A stretch of DNA of 64,000 nt from Rhizobium sp. BT04. GTDB taxonomy: Bacteria; Pseudomonadota; Alphaproteobacteria; Rhizobiales; Rhizobiaceae. The position numbers and the translations under genes are program-made. Location: NCBI RefSeq assembly GCF_030053135.1, contig NZ_CP125652.1, forward strand, positions 3,900,501 through 3,964,500. Reading direction: 5' to 3'. The notes beneath the pieces were generated by a model. It searched no databases. It was not told where the DNA came from and saw only the letters and a list, made by a program, of their open reading frames with translations. How positions within the stretch are numbered: the stretch's first letter is position 1; every line of letters begins with the position of its first letter. Of this stretch, positions 35,165 to 45,046 are shown piece after piece.

Positions 35165-36142
35165 TTGATCACCGCCTACTGTTCCAATTGCACGTCGGTC
35201 GAAATTCGCGACCTGTCGCATGCCGCATCCTTCCCCGAGGATGTGGTGTGGATCGACATGATCGAGCCGACCCGCGACGAGGAGCTCTATGTCGAGAAGG
35301 TTCTCGGCATCGAGGTCCCGACCCGCGACGATCTCAAGGATATCGAGCCTTCCGCCCGTCTTTATGTCGAAAACGATGCCGTCTTCATGACCGCCTCGCT
35401 GCTCTGGAAGGCTGATACCGACGCGCCGACGCTGACCGATGTCGCCTTCATCCTGGCCGGAAATCGCCTGGTCACCATCCGTTACGCCCACCCCAAATCC
35501 TTTGCGCTGTTCATCGCCGCCCTTCATCGGCTGCCGGAAAATTGGCGCAGCGGCGCTGCCCTTCTCGCCAAGCTGTTGGAGACGATCGTCGACCGCACCG
35601 CCGAGATCCTAGAGATCTCCGTCTCGCGCATCGACATCCTGTCGATGCATGTCTTCGGTGATCGGGCAAAGAAGGTGCGCAAGCCCTCGAACTATCTCGA
35701 GGAGAAGCTCAGGGATATCGCCGGCTATCACCGGACGATCAGCAAGGTGCGCGACAGCCTCGGTTCGCTGTCCCGCCTGCTCACCTTCTTTCACACGATC
35801 CCGGCGATGCAGCAGGACCGTGAGGCGAAGGAACTCTGCCGTACCGTCTCGCGCGATATCCAGTCGCTGTCGGAGCATGCCGCCTTCGTCGCCGGCAATA
35901 TCACCTTCCTGCTCGACGCTTCGCTCGGGCTGATCAACATCGAGCAGAACTCGATCATCAAGATTTTCTCGATTGCCTCGGTGGTGTTCTTGCCGCCGAC
36001 CTTGGTCGCTTCCATCTATGGCATGAATTTTCAGGTCATGCCGGAACTGGCCTGGGCCGCGGGTTATCCCTATTCGCTGGCCCTGATGGTGATATCAGCC
36101 GTCATCCCCTTTTTCTTTTTCCGCTGGAAAGGCTGGCTCTGA
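35165..36142 (+). CDS. corA: CorA-family Mg2+/divalent cation transporter
   Basis: 325 residues with a TTG start at 35165, fixed by GGAGAGG 6 bases upstream. The long cytoplasmic N-terminal domain is followed by two C-terminal membrane segments; the signature between them is YGMNFQVMPELAWAAGYPY, i.e. GMN followed by the usual periplasmic loop. Forms a pentameric inner-membrane channel for Mg2+ (Co2+, Ni2+). kup begins 18 bases after its stop, so the two ion transporters are probably one operon. Confidence 0.95.
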   Translation: MITAYCSNCTSVEIRDLSHAASFPEDVVWIDMIEPTRDEELYVEKVLGIEVPTRDDLKDIEPSARLYVENDAVFMTASLLWKADTDAPTLTDVAFILAGNRLVTIRYAHPKSFALFIAALHRLPENWRSGAALLAKLLETIVDRTAEILEISVSRIDILSMHVFGDRAKKVRKPSNYLEEKLRDIAGYHRTISKVRDSLGSLSRLLTFFHTIPAMQQDREAKELCRTVSRDIQSLSEHAAFVAGNITFLLDASLGLINIEQNSIIKIFSIASVVFLPPTLVASIYGMNFQVMPELAWAAGYPYSLALMVISAVIPFFFFRWKGWL

Positions 36143-36160
36143 GGAGCCTGTTGCAACTTC

Positions 36161-38059
36161 ATGTCCGAAGAGAGCCATCCGAACGAATCCCAGATGACGC
36201 CGAAAAAGCTGTTTTATCTCACGCTGGGTTCCATCGGCGTCGTCTACGGCGATATCGGCACCAGCCCGCTCTATGCCTTTCGCGAGGCGCTGAAGCCTGT
36301 CGCCCATGACGGCGTCACCCGTTTCGAGGTCATCAGCCTGATCTCGTTGATGATCTGGGCGCTGACGATCATCGTCACCATCAAATATGTGCTCTTCCTG
36401 CTGCGCGCCGACAACGAAGGGGAGGGCGGCACGCTGTCGCTGCTCGCCCTGTTGATGAAGACCGCCAACGGCCACACCGCCTTGCTGATGCTGCTCGGCC
36501 TGATGGGCGCTGCCCTCTTTCTCGGCGACGCGATGATCACGCCGGCGCTGTCGGTGCTGTCGGCGGTCGAGGGCCTGAAGCTCGTCACGCCAAGCCTCTC
36601 GGAATATATCGTGCCGATCTCGGTGGTGATCCTGGCGCTGCTCTTCGTCGTGCAATCGCGCGGCACCGGCGCCGTCGCGCGGTTCTTCGGTCCGATCACC
36701 GCCGTCTGGTTCCTCGTCATGGCCGCCGCCGGCATTTCCCATATCTCGGACGATTACGGCATCCTTGCCGCCTTCAATCCCTATTATGCCGTCAGCTTCC
36801 TGCTGCATGAGGGCTTTTACGGCGTCGTCGTGCTCGGCGCCGTCTTCCTGACGGTGACGGGCGCCGAGGCGCTCTATGCCGATCTCGGCCATTTCGGCCG
36901 CCGCCCGATCCAGTGGGCCTGGTTCCTGCTGGTCTTCCCGGCGCTGACGCTGAACTATCTCGGGCAGGGCGCGCTTGTGCTGGGCAATCCGGCGACGATG
37001 TCCGATCCCTTCTATCTGATGTATCCGAAATGGGCGCTGCTGCCGGTCGTCATCCTGGCGACCGCGGCGACGATCATCGCCAGCCAGGCGGTCATCACGG
37101 GCGCTTTTTCGATGGTGCGCCAGGGCATCAACCTCGGCTTCCTGCCGCGCATGGAAATCCTCTTCACCTCGGAAACCAATACCGGGCAGATCTTCGTGCC
37201 TTCGGTCAATGCCGTGCTGTTCATCGGCGTCATCTTCCTGGTCCTGAGTTTCAAGACGTCGGACGCGCTGGCCACCGCCTATGGCATCTCCGTCACCGGC
37301 GCCATGGTCGTCACCTCGATCATGGCCTTCGAATTCGTTCGTGCCCGCTGGAACTGGTCGCTGCCGGTTGCGGTGATGGCGCTTGCGCCGCTGGTTGTGC
37401 TCGAATTGATCTTCCTCGGCGCCAACCTTTTGAAGATCCACGACGGCGGTTATATCCCGATCCTGATCGCCACCGCCTTCACCGTCATCATGTGGACCTG
37501 GCGCCGCGGCACCGCGATCCTCATGGAAAAGACCCGCCACACCGATATCCCGCTCCCCTCCTTCGTCAGTTCGATCGAGCGCAAGAGCGAACATTCGCCG
37601 GCCCAGGTTCCCGGCACCGCGATCTTCCTGACCAGCGATCCGGAATCGGCCCCCGCCGCGCTTCTCCACAATCTCAAGCACAACCATGTGCTCCACGACC
37701 GCAATGTCATCCTGACGATCCGCACCGTCAACAAGCCGCGCGTCCCCAGCCAGGACCGCTACAAGGTCGAGCAGATTTCCGAACGCTTCTCCCGCGTCGA
37801 ACTGCTGTTCGGTTTCATGGAATCGCAGAACGTCTCGCAAGCCCTGGCGACGCTGCGCAAGACGGGACTGAAGTTCGACATCATGTCGACCTCCTTCTAT
37901 CTCGGTCGCCGCAAGCTGGTGCCGGACGCCAAGTCGGGCATGCCTTACTGGCAGGACCGGCTCTACATCGCGCTCGCCAACGCCGCCGCCAACCCGTCGG
38001 ATTACTTCCGCCTGCCGGCCAACCGCGTGGTGGAACTGGGCTCGCACGTTATTATTTGA
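36161..38059 (+). CDS. kup: Kup-family low-affinity potassium transporter
   Basis: 632 residues. N-terminal [20 protein letters not shown] is diagnostic, followed by about 12 membrane segments up to residue 440 (e.g. [30 protein letters not shown]) and a C-terminal cytoplasmic domain (residues 450-632, with [10 protein letters not shown] and FGFMESQNV). A K+/H+ symporter of the inner membrane. Rhizobia often have two or more kup genes; this one is next to corA. Confidence 0.97.
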   Translation: MSEESHPNESQMTPKKLFYLTLGSIGVVYGDIGTSPLYAFREALKPVAHDGVTRFEVISLISLMIWALTIIVTIKYVLFLLRADNEGEGGTLSLLALLMKTANGHTALLMLLGLMGAALFLGDAMITPALSVLSAVEGLKLVTPSLSEYIVPISVVILALLFVVQSRGTGAVARFFGPITAVWFLVMAAAGISHISDDYGILAAFNPYYAVSFLLHEGFYGVVVLGAVFLTVTGAEALYADLGHFGRRPIQWAWFLLVFPALTLNYLGQGALVLGNPATMSDPFYLMYPKWALLPVVILATAATIIASQAVITGAFSMVRQGINLGFLPRMEILFTSETNTGQIFVPSVNAVLFIGVIFLVLSFKTSDALATAYGISVTGAMVVTSIMAFEFVRARWNWSLPVAVMALAPLVVLELIFLGANLLKIHDGGYIPILIATAFTVIMWTWRRGTAILMEKTRHTDIPLPSFVSSIERKSEHSPAQVPGTAIFLTSDPESAPAALLHNLKHNHVLHDRNVILTIRTVNKPRVPSQDRYKVEQISERFSRVELLFGFMESQNVSQALATLRKTGLKFDIMSTSFYLGRRKLVPDAKSGMPYWQDRLYIALANAAANPSDYFRLPANRVVELGSHVII

Positions 38060-38070
38060 TGGGTGGCAGA

Positions 38071-38212
38071 GACCCCGCCCCAAACCCCTCCCCCACAAGG
38101 GGAGGGGCTTAACCTGTCGCACCCGTTTCCATATCTGCGATGTTTCGAGTGGGACGAGGCGCGCGCTCCGGTTAGTCCTCCCCGGGTGTGCGGAGGGGTT
38201 GGGGGAGGGACC
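38071..38212. repeat. Inverted intergenic repeat of CCCCTCCCC type
   Basis: Left arm GACCCCGCCCCAAACCCCTC at 38071 and right arm GAGGGGTTGGGGGAGGGACC ending at 38212 are inverse to each other; an inner hairpin CCCCTCCCCCACAAGGGGAG and a second, CCTCCCCGGGTGTGCGGAGG, lie within. A typical rhizobial intergenic repeat, distinct from the RIME-like one. Confidence 0.8.
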
Positions 38213-38336
38213 TTTTAAGACACATTAGAACATCCAAAAGTTCTCACAGTCACATTCCGGCACGGCCCGTTAACCGGACGTCAAGGTTAATGCGAGATTT
38301 ATAGGGGCATGTTCCCGCGTCCTATGCCCGGAGTTC

Positions 38337-39533
38337 GTGTTGCGTCGAAAGAGCTCTTCCCGTAGCAAGCTGCGTCTTCTTCCCGAGAACTGGGTGTCGC
38401 CGGTTATCTTCGGTCTCGCCGGCTGGCTGATTTTCCCGAGCGTCGCATCCCATGCCGATCTCGCCGCCATGCTCGCTGGTCTCGACCGGGAAGGACAGAA
38501 CTGGCGCATGGTGCTGACCAATTCGCCGGCCGGCTCCATCCACCAGGCCGAGCTCGCTTTCGCCGAGCCGATGGTGACCGGTTCGATCTCCGCCGGCGCC
38601 GGCATGGTGCTGCCCGATGGCCGTAAGGTCGCCTTTACCGCCAAGGACAAGGGCACTGACAAGGATAGGGGCCACGAGGACACGCCCGACGAGGATCGCG
38701 TCAACCGCTCCACCAAAAAAGGCCGCGTCGTCGCCGTCGAGAAGATGCAGCCGCCGAAGGACTTTTCCGCCGGCTCGATCCTCGAGCGTACCAAGATGCT
38801 CTTCACCCCGAGCTTCGATCTCAAGGACAGGTCGGCTTTCGTCAAGCCGAAGATCCAGGGCAAGGAAATCGAGATCGCCACGTCTTTCTATAAGAAGCAG
38901 CCTGTGGTGACCGATAGGGGCGTGCCGGCATTGCTCGCAAGCCTGGTCACCAGCAACAAGGCCGATGTGCTCGCCACCGCCTATGGACCGGCCGCACCCG
39001 ACTATTCCCGCCAGTCACCCTTCGATTCGATCCTGACCGAACAGGATAGCGGCCGCTTCGTTCCGGAGATCGGCCCGCGCGACCATGCCTGGGCCGCAAG
39101 CATATTGGCGCCGAGCGTCTTTTCCGCCCGCGAACAGCAGTGCCTTGCCTCCGGCATCTATTTCGAGGCGCGTGGAGAATCGGTGAAGGGCCAGGCGGCC
39201 GTCGCCCAGGTCATCCTCAATCGCGTCCGCAACCCTGCCTATCCCAAGACGATCTGCGGCGTCGTCTACCAGAACGAGGATTGGCGCAACCGCTGCCAGT
39301 TCTCCTTCGCCTGCGACAGCATCAAGGACAGGGTGAATTCGGAATATCATTGGCGGATGGCCCGCGACGTGGCGATGGCGGTGACGGCAGGCAAGATCTG
39401 GCTGCCACAGGTGGGCTCGGCGACTCACTATCACGCCGTCTATGTCAGGCCGAAATGGGCAAAGACCATGGAAAAGGTCGGCCGCATCGGTCTTCACGTC
39501 TTCTATCGCACCTACGGCGGCGGCTGGAGCTGA
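38337..39533 (+). CDS. SleB-like cell wall hydrolase
   Basis: 398 residues from GTG 38337 (TTG 38340 also possible). A membrane segment near the N-terminus (VSPVIFGLAGWLIFPSVASHA) probably anchors it or acts as a signal; a basic, low-conservation middle follows; and the C-terminal Hydrolase_2 domain (about 270-398) reads QCLASGIYFEARGESVKGQ, VAQVILNRVRNPAYPKTICG and CQFSFACD, with catalytic Glu in FEARGE. Expected to cleave peptidoglycan in the periplasm. Confidence 0.9.
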   Translation: MLRRKSSSRSKLRLLPENWVSPVIFGLAGWLIFPSVASHADLAAMLAGLDREGQNWRMVLTNSPAGSIHQAELAFAEPMVTGSISAGAGMVLPDGRKVAFTAKDKGTDKDRGHEDTPDEDRVNRSTKKGRVVAVEKMQPPKDFSAGSILERTKMLFTPSFDLKDRSAFVKPKIQGKEIEIATSFYKKQPVVTDRGVPALLASLVTSNKADVLATAYGPAAPDYSRQSPFDSILTEQDSGRFVPEIGPRDHAWAASILAPSVFSAREQQCLASGIYFEARGESVKGQAAVAQVILNRVRNPAYPKTICGVVYQNEDWRNRCQFSFACDSIKDRVNSEYHWRMARDVAMAVTAGKIWLPQVGSATHYHAVYVRPKWAKTMEKVGRIGLHVFYRTYGGGWS

Positions 39534-39671
39534 GATAAATCGCCGGGGCAAGCAGATTTGCCGGGCTTAAAAGCGGATTCTTTCCATCGAATTTAAGCAA
39601 TCGACCCAAAATCGGTTTATCTCTTTGATTCGATGGAATTATTTTCTGGCTGGACAGAAGCTGTCTACGCC

Positions 39672-39700
39672 TTGACTATACCAATCCCTAAAACTATGTT
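39672..39700 (+). promoter_or_regulatory. Sigma70-type promoter of the atpIBEF operon
   Basis: TTGACT (39672-39677), 17-base spacer, TATGTT (39695-39700), 105 bases before atpI. Nothing else in the 271-base gap after the hydrolase gene was recognised. Confidence 0.65.
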
Positions 39701-39804
39701 GCGCGCGACTTCAGAACGGGCCGGAAGGGTTTCAACCCTCGTGTCCGGGGTCCGAATGACCGGGGTAGCGGGAGTGCGGGCGACGGGCAGGCGAGGAGAG
39801 ATCC

Positions 39805-40137
39805 ATGGCGGACGACCGCGAGGAAAGTCTTGAGAAGCGCCGTGCGCAACTGGAAGCGGAACTCGCGACCAAGCGCGTCGAGGCAAAAGTGGACGAGGCA
39901 AGCGAAGCTCGTGCCGAGGTAAGCCGTAAAGGTTATGCTCAGGCGATGAAGCTTTCCAGCGAGTTCATTGCTGCGATCCTCGTCGGTGCCTTCCTTGGCT
40001 ATGTCCTCGACCGTTTTGTTGGCACGGCGCCTTGGGGTTTGATTGTTCTTCTGCTTCTCGGATTCTGTGCCGGCGTTCTGAACGTGCTGCGTTCTGCGGG
40101 GGTGGTGGCCCATCCGCTCGACGACGACAAGAAATAA
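39805..40137 (+). CDS. atpI: ATP synthase accessory protein I
   Basis: 110 residues: charged N-terminal half (DDREESLEKRRAQLEAELA) and two membrane helices (FIAAILVGAFLGYVLDRFVG; LIVLLLLGFCAGVLNVLR), as in AtpI/AtpQ-type proteins that help assemble the c-ring. First gene of the F0 operon. Confidence 0.93.
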   Translation: MADDREESLEKRRAQLEAELATKRVEAKVDEASEARAEVSRKGYAQAMKLSSEFIAAILVGAFLGYVLDRFVGTAPWGLIVLLLLGFCAGVLNVLRSAGVVAHPLDDDKK

Positions 40138-40199
40138 GGGCCGGTCCCGGTCCAGTGCAATGACCCCGCGTCCTGCGGGCCAAAGAGAGAGAACAAGCG

Positions 40200-40952
40200 G
40201 TGTCTAACGATCCGACTCATCAGTTCCTGATCCAGAAGATTGTGCCGATCGAAATCGGCGGAATTGATTTTTCGTTCACCAATGCATCGCTCTTCATGGC
40301 CGCTTCGGCTGCCGTAGCCGTTGGCTTCCTCTATTTCTCGACCTCGAACCGCGCCATCGTGCCGGGCCGTTCTCAGTCGGTCGCGGAAATGTCCTATGAA
40401 TTCATCGCCAACATGCTGAAGGAAGGCGCGGGCAAGCAGGGAATGAAATTCTTCCCGCTGGTCTTCTCGCTCTTCATGTTCGTCCTGACGGCGAACCTGC
40501 TCGGCATGTTTCCGTATTTCTTCACGGTCACCAGCCAGATCATCGTCACCTTCGCGCTGGCGATCCTCGTCATCGGCACGGTTCTCGTCTACGGTTTCTA
40601 CAAGCACGGCTTTCACTTCCTGAATGTCTTCGTGCCCTCGGGCGTGCCGGGCATTCTGTTGCCGCTGGTCGTCACGATCGAAATCATCTCCTTCCTCTCC
40701 CGTCCGATTTCGCTGTCGGTTCGTCTTTTCGCCAACATGCTTGCCGGCCATATCACGCTGAAGGTGTTCGCAGGCTTCGTCGCCTCGCTTGGAGCCCTTG
40801 GTGCTGTCGGTGTCGGCGGAGCCGTTCTTCCTCTCATCATGACGGTCGCCCTGACCGGTCTCGAGTTCCTCGTCGCCTTCCTCCAGGCTTACGTCTTTGC
40901 GGTGCTGACTTGCATGTACCTCAACGACGCGATCCATCCGGGCGGGCACTAA
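40200..40952 (+). CDS. atpB: ATP synthase F0 subunit a
   Basis: 250 residues from GTG 40200. Membrane protein forming the proton half-channels against the c-ring. The essential Arg lies in [17 protein letters not shown] (SVRLFAN), and the last helix [19 protein letters not shown] is standard. The GTG start is set by GAGAGAGAAC upstream and by the [12 protein letters not shown]-terminus known in rhizobia. Confidence 0.97.
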   Translation: MSNDPTHQFLIQKIVPIEIGGIDFSFTNASLFMAASAAVAVGFLYFSTSNRAIVPGRSQSVAEMSYEFIANMLKEGAGKQGMKFFPLVFSLFMFVLTANLLGMFPYFFTVTSQIIVTFALAILVIGTVLVYGFYKHGFHFLNVFVPSGVPGILLPLVVTIEIISFLSRPISLSVRLFANMLAGHITLKVFAGFVASLGALGAVGVGGAVLPLIMTVALTGLEFLVAFLQAYVFAVLTCMYLNDAIHPGGH

Positions 40953-41018
40953 GGATAACGACAACGACGTCAAAGGGCGTCAGTCATTCGCCGCAACAAC
41001 CATTCAAAGGAGTTCAAC

Positions 41019-41246
41019 ATGGAAGCGGAAGCAGCAAAGTACATCGGTGCAGGCCTGGCTTGCTTTGGTATGGCCGGTACGGCTCTCGGCCTCGGCAATA
41101 TTTTCGGCAGCTACCTCTCCGGCGCACTGCGCAATCCGTCTGCCGCTGACAGCCAGTTCGGCCGTCTGGTATTCGGCTTCGCCGTTACGGAAGCTCTGGG
41201 CATCTTCTCGCTGCTCGTCGCTCTCCTCCTCCTTTTCGCCGTCTGA
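41019..41246 (+). CDS. atpE: ATP synthase F0 subunit c
   Basis: 75 residues; two helices with the polar loop ALRNPSAADSQFG and the proton-carrying Glu in the second helix (FAVTEALGIFSLLVALLLLF). AAAGGAG precedes ATG 41019 by 7 bases, a strong site fitting the high copy number of this subunit. Confidence 0.97.
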   Translation: MEAEAAKYIGAGLACFGMAGTALGLGNIFGSYLSGALRNPSAADSQFGRLVFGFAVTEALGIFSLLVALLLLFAV

Positions 41247-41323
41247 TATCGGCGAATAGATGGATCACGGCCTGCGACCGCAAGCCGTGATCCTTTGCAT
41301 TTGCAGTCCACCTGGAGGTGAGC

Positions 41324-41947
41324 ATGTTTTTTGTGACCCCGGCTTACGCTGAGGAAGCACCGGCGGCAGCGACGGGTACGGATGCGCATGCCGCTCCGGC
41401 CGCAGGCGAGGTCCATACCGAGACTGGTGTTGCCGAAGGCGAACACGCCCGTGGCCCTTTCCCGCCTTTCGATTCGACGACCTACGCATCCCAGCTGCTC
41501 TGGCTGGTGATCACGTTCGGCGTCTTCTACCTCCTCATGCAAAAGGTCATCGCGCCGCGCATCGGGGCCATTCTCGATCAGCGTCATACGCGCATCTCCC
41601 AGGATCTGGAAGAAGCAGGCCGCCTGAAGGCGGAAGCCGACGCGGCTGTCCAGACCTATGAAGGTGAACTGGCCGCTGCCCGCGCCAAATCCAACGCGAT
41701 CGGCTCTGCCGCACGCGATGCCGCCAAGGCCAAGGCCGAAGAGGATCGCCGCACTGTCGAGGCGAGCCTGTCGGAAAAGATCAAGGCTGCCGAACTCCGC
41801 ATCGGCGAGATCAAGGCCAAGGCCTTCGCCGACGTCGGCACCATTGCCGAGGAAACCGCGGCTGCCGTGGTCGATCAGCTGATCGGCGGCACGGTCGCCA
41901 AGGCCGATGTCGCCGCTGCCGTCGCAGCTGCCAAGAAGGAGGGTTGA
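41324..41947 (+). CDS. atpF2: ATP synthase F0 subunit b'
   Basis: 207 residues from ATG 41324, which has GGAGG 5 bases upstream (GTG 41318 would overlap that site). The N-terminal region is Ala/Glu/His-rich (residues 8-45), then one membrane helix ([15 protein letters not shown]) and a long Ala/Glu/Lys coiled coil that joins subunit b as the peripheral stalk. The b/b' pair is typical of alphaproteobacteria and photosynthetic bacteria. The N-terminal extension is longer than in many b' proteins. Confidence 0.94.
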   Translation: MFFVTPAYAEEAPAAATGTDAHAAPAAGEVHTETGVAEGEHARGPFPPFDSTTYASQLLWLVITFGVFYLLMQKVIAPRIGAILDQRHTRISQDLEEAGRLKAEADAAVQTYEGELAAARAKSNAIGSAARDAAKAKAEEDRRTVEASLSEKIKAAELRIGEIKAKAFADVGTIAEETAAAVVDQLIGGTVAKADVAAAVAAAKKEG

Positions 41948-41950
41948 TCG

Positions 41951-42442
41951 ATGGAATTTCACCTTGACGCAACTTTCTTCGCCTTTGTCGGCCTCGTCCT
42001 CTTCCTGGCGCTGGTCGTCTACCTGAAGGTTCCGGGCATGATGGCACGGTCGCTCGACGACCGCGCCGACCAGATCCGCAACGAACTGGCCGAAGCCAAG
42101 CGTCTGCGCGAGGAGGCCCAGCACCTGCTCGCCGAATACCAGCGCAAGCGCAAGGAAGCGGAAGCCGAAGCGGCTCACATCGTTGCCGCCGCCGAGCGCG
42201 AAGCCGAAATGCTGACCACTGAGGCGAAGAAGAAGACGGAAGAATTCGTCGCCAACCGCACGGCGCTTTCCGAGCAGAAGATCAAGCAGGCCGAGGCCGA
42301 GGCGATGAAGGCGGTGCGTTCCGCCGCCGTCGATCTTGCAATCGCGGCCGCCGAAACGGTGCTCGCCAAGCAGGCCGATGCCAAGGTCCAGTCCGAGCTC
42401 TTCGGCAATGCCGTCGGCCAGGTCAAGACACGGCTCAACTGA
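41951..42442 (+). CDS. atpF: ATP synthase F0 subunit b
   Basis: 163 residues: N-terminal helix (FFAFVGLVLFLALVVYL) and a long coiled coil rich in Ala, Glu, Lys. Begins 3 bases after atpF2. Last gene of the F0 operon; the F1 genes (atpHAGDC) are elsewhere, as usual in this class. Confidence 0.95.
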   Translation: MEFHLDATFFAFVGLVLFLALVVYLKVPGMMARSLDDRADQIRNELAEAKRLREEAQHLLAEYQRKRKEAEAEAAHIVAAAEREAEMLTTEAKKKTEEFVANRTALSEQKIKQAEAEAMKAVRSAAVDLAIAAAETVLAKQADAKVQSELFGNAVGQVKTRLN

Positions 42443-42467
42443 GCTGTTTTCGAAAAGATTGAGAGCG

Positions 42468-42496
42468 AAGGCCGGGCATGTCCCGGCCTTTCTTTG
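42468..42496 (+). terminator. Rho-independent terminator of the F0 ATP synthase operon
   Basis: AAGGCCGGG, 5-base loop CATGT, CCCGGCCTT, then TCTTTG. It starts 26 bases after the atpF stop. Confidence 0.92.
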
Positions 42497-42560
42497 TTGA
42501 TAAGGCCTGTTTTTGCTCGGTCTCTTGCGGAGCAAGGTCGGTGTTCCTCATCCACCGTCC

Positions 42561-42796
42561 GCCCCTCACTGGCTGCCGCCACCGTCTCCCCGTAAACGGG
42601 GCGAAGGGACCAAGCCGAGACGTTCCGTTCCGCGCCGCCTCTCTCATGGCGCGTCCCCTCTTCCCTTCGGGACGGAGAGGGCAACACCATGCAAGAGTGA
42701 GCTGGAAATGGAGAGGGCGGAGGGGGACGGAAAGGCTTCGGCATGTCCCCTTCGCCCCGTTTACGGGGAGAAGGTGCCGGCAGGCGGATGAGGGGC
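42561..42796. repeat. Pair of RIME-like repeats in inverted orientation
   Basis: Left unit 42561-42611 (GCCCCTCACTGGCTGCCGCC ... CCCCGTAAACGGGGCGAAGG) and right unit 42745-42796 (GTCCCCTTCGCCCCGTTTAC ... GGCGGATGAGGGGC) are reverse complements of each other with few mismatches. Related to 8073-8246. It fills most of the 400-base gap between atpF and rnhB; the rest holds the atp terminator. Confidence 0.85.
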
Positions 42797-42842
42797 TGAT
42801 CGGCAGTCTGACGGAGGGATATACCGGCCTTTTCTTGACGAC

Positions 42843-43529
42843 CTAGGAGATCAGCTCATCCATCTCTGGACCGTCCTCGACCTTGCGCAACGGCCTAAAA
42901 CTCATCCGATGCAGGGAGCAGGGGCCGTGTTTCTCGATGCCGGCGCGGTGCTGTGCCGTGCCGTAGCCCACATGCGCGGCAAAGCCGTAATCCGGAAATA
43001 CATGATGCGCCCGCGCCATCATCCGGTCGCGTGTCACCTTGGCGACGATCGAGGCGGCGGCGATCGAAACCGAGCGGGCATCGCCCTTGACCACGGCCTG
43101 TCCAGGGCAATCGAGGCCGGGCGGCACGTCGAGGCCGTCGGTCAGCACGTAGCTTGCCGGAATGGCGAGGCTGCAAATGGCGCGGCGCATGGCGTCGAGG
43201 CTTGCCTTGCGAATATCCGTCTCGTCGATGCGCGTCGAGCTGGAGGAGGCGATGGAGACGGTGGCGGTTGCCAGGATCTGCACGAACAATTCCTCCCGCC
43301 GTTGCGCCGAAAGCTGCTTGGAATCGTTCAGACCCTCGGGGATGCGCTTGGGATCGAGGATGACGGCAGCGGCGACGACGGGTCCTGCCAGCGGCCCGCG
43401 GCCCGCCTCATCGGCGCCGGCGACCGGCCAGTGGCCGGCCTTGCGGGCTTTGAGCTCGAGCTTGAAATCCGGCACGAGCGGAGCCGTGTCGAACAGCAGG
43501 GGAGAATCGGGTGGCGTGCGAGGTTTCAT
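42843..43529 (-). CDS. rnhB: Ribonuclease HII
   Basis: 228 residues. Removes RNA from RNA-DNA hybrids and single ribonucleotides in DNA. Catalytic signatures: [44 protein letters not shown] and [20 protein letters not shown]. Convergent with the atp operon across the RIME pair. Confidence 0.97.
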   Translation of the reverse strand: MKPRTPPDSPLLFDTAPLVPDFKLELKARKAGHWPVAGADEAGRGPLAGPVVAAAVILDPKRIPEGLNDSKQLSAQRREELFVQILATATVSIASSSSTRIDETDIRKASLDAMRRAICSLAIPASYVLTDGLDVPPGLDCPGQAVVKGDARSVSIAAASIVAKVTRDRMMARAHHVFPDYGFAAHVGYGTAQHRAGIEKHGPCSLHRMSFRPLRKVEDGPEMDELIS

Positions 43530-43694
43530 GCGGCTGAACCTCGCACGCCAACCCGATTTCCCGCAAGTCCCCGGATCAGGGCGGCGGCCGGGGACCGGTC
43601 CGGCGGATGGTGGCAGTCAAGGCCATCCGCGGGAATTGCGCTCGGGGCTCGAAAACAGGGCGGTTTTTCTGAGCAGCCGATGCGCAAGCTCGAA

Positions 43695-43735
43695 GCAATT
43701 CCAGGAAAAGTGTGAAGCGGTCTTGCTGGAATTGC
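43695..43735. repeat. Short palindromic intergenic repeat
   Basis: GCAATTCCAG and CTGGAATTGC form perfect 10-base arms; GAAAAGTGTGAAGCGGTCTTG lies inside (21 bases, given as GAAAAGTGTG and AAGCGGTCTTG). Same family as 16531-16569 and 20035-20101. Confidence 0.88.
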
Positions 43736-43749
43736 GTAAACACAAAAGG

Positions 43750-44907
43750 TCAAAGAAACGACAGCTGCACGCCGCTGCCATCGGGCGGAATAAACAGATC
43801 GTCGCGCAGCGGCACGCTGCGTCGCGTCAGGCCGAAACGCCGGGCGGCCATCTCAAAGCGCCTTGCGATCTGCCAGGCATAGGGACCGGCGCCCTTCATG
43901 CGCTTGCCGAATTCGGCATCATAATCCTTGCCTCCGCGCATCGAGCGCACCAGCGACATCACATGCCGGTAACGATCGGGATAATGCTGCAGCAGCCAGT
44001 CACGAAACAGCGGGCTGACCTCGAGCGGCAGCCTCAGGATGACGTAGCTCGCCTCGGCAGCGCCAGCAGCCTTGGCCGATTCGAGGATGCGCTCCAGCTC
44101 ATGATCGTTCAGCGCCGGAATGAGCGGGGCGGCCATCACGGCCGTCTGTATGCCGGCTTCGGCAAGCGTGTGGATTGTCTCCAGCCGCCGCGGCGGCGTG
44201 GCGGCACGCGGCTCCATCGTCCGGGCTAGCTTGCGATCGAGCGTGGTCACCGAGATGCCGACGCGCACCAGGTTCTTGGCTGCCATCTCCTGCAGAATGT
44301 CGAGATCGCGCAGGATCATCGCCGACTTGGTGACGATCGACACCGGATGGTTCGCCTTGTTCAAGACCTCGAGAATGCCGCGCATGATGCGCCACTCCTT
44401 CTCGATCGGCTGATAAGGGTCGGTATTGGTGCCGATGGCGATCACCCGCACCTTGTAGCCGGGCTTGGCGAGTTCTCGCTCCAGCAACTTTGCCGCATCC
44501 GGCTTGGCAAACAGCTTCGTCTCGAAATCGAGCCCGGCGGACAGTCCCATATAGGCATGCGTCGGCCGGGCGAAACAATAGATGCAGCCATGCTCGCAGC
44601 CGCGATAGGGATTGATCGAGCGGTCGAAGGAAATATCAGGCGATTCGTTGCGGGTGATGGCCGTGCGCGGTTTCTCGATCTGCACCTCCGTCTTGAACGG
44701 CGGTAGCTCTTCCCAGGTCTGCCATCCGTCGTCGAAGCTCTCCCGCTGCAGTGCCTCGAACCGCCCTGTCGGGTTCAATCCCGCCCCACGGCCGCGCCGC
44801 CGATCGACCTCGACTCTCAAACCGGAGGAAACGATCATTGCATCGGCAATATCTGCCGTATTGGCAGGCGCGAATGCGGCCTGCCCTGCCAGGGACTGCT
44901 CTCTCAT
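43750..44907 (-). CDS. Radical SAM protein, PA0069/Rv2578c-like
   Basis: 385 residues from ATG 44907 (GGGAGA upstream; frame open to 44994). The 4Fe-4S site is CEHGCIYC in RGCEHGCIYCFARPTHAYMG: CxxxCxxC binds the cluster that cleaves SAM. Other conserved parts: KVRVIAIGTNTDPYQPIEKE and VTKSAMILRDLDIL. The family is loosely related to spore photoproduct lyase (SplB) but has no established substrate. Confidence 0.88.
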   Translation of the reverse strand: MREQSLAGQAAFAPANTADIADAMIVSSGLRVEVDRRRGRGAGLNPTGRFEALQRESFDDGWQTWEELPPFKTEVQIEKPRTAITRNESPDISFDRSINPYRGCEHGCIYCFARPTHAYMGLSAGLDFETKLFAKPDAAKLLERELAKPGYKVRVIAIGTNTDPYQPIEKEWRIMRGILEVLNKANHPVSIVTKSAMILRDLDILQEMAAKNLVRVGISVTTLDRKLARTMEPRAATPPRRLETIHTLAEAGIQTAVMAAPLIPALNDHELERILESAKAAGAAEASYVILRLPLEVSPLFRDWLLQHYPDRYRHVMSLVRSMRGGKDYDAEFGKRMKGAGPYAWQIARRFEMAARRFGLTRRSVPLRDDLFIPPDGSGVQLSFL

Positions 44908-45046
44908 CGGATTCTCCCGCGGCGGAAAGCCATTGCTCCCGCCCGTTTTGATGATTAAATTCCTATCGGTAAAAGCAGAACAATGCAAGAACAAAATGCG
45001 GAAAACGGTGCTGGCAAAAATTTGTGCGGCGCATTATGAATAGTCG

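Noticed and set aside
36095..38122. Minus-strand open frame of 675 codons opposite kup
   Set aside because: Antisense shadow of a clear K+ transporter gene; rich in His/Asp/Arg without any domain.
38268..38290. TTAA...TTAA pair before the SleB-like hydrolase as a CtrA site
   Set aside because: The spacing is 13 bases, not 7.
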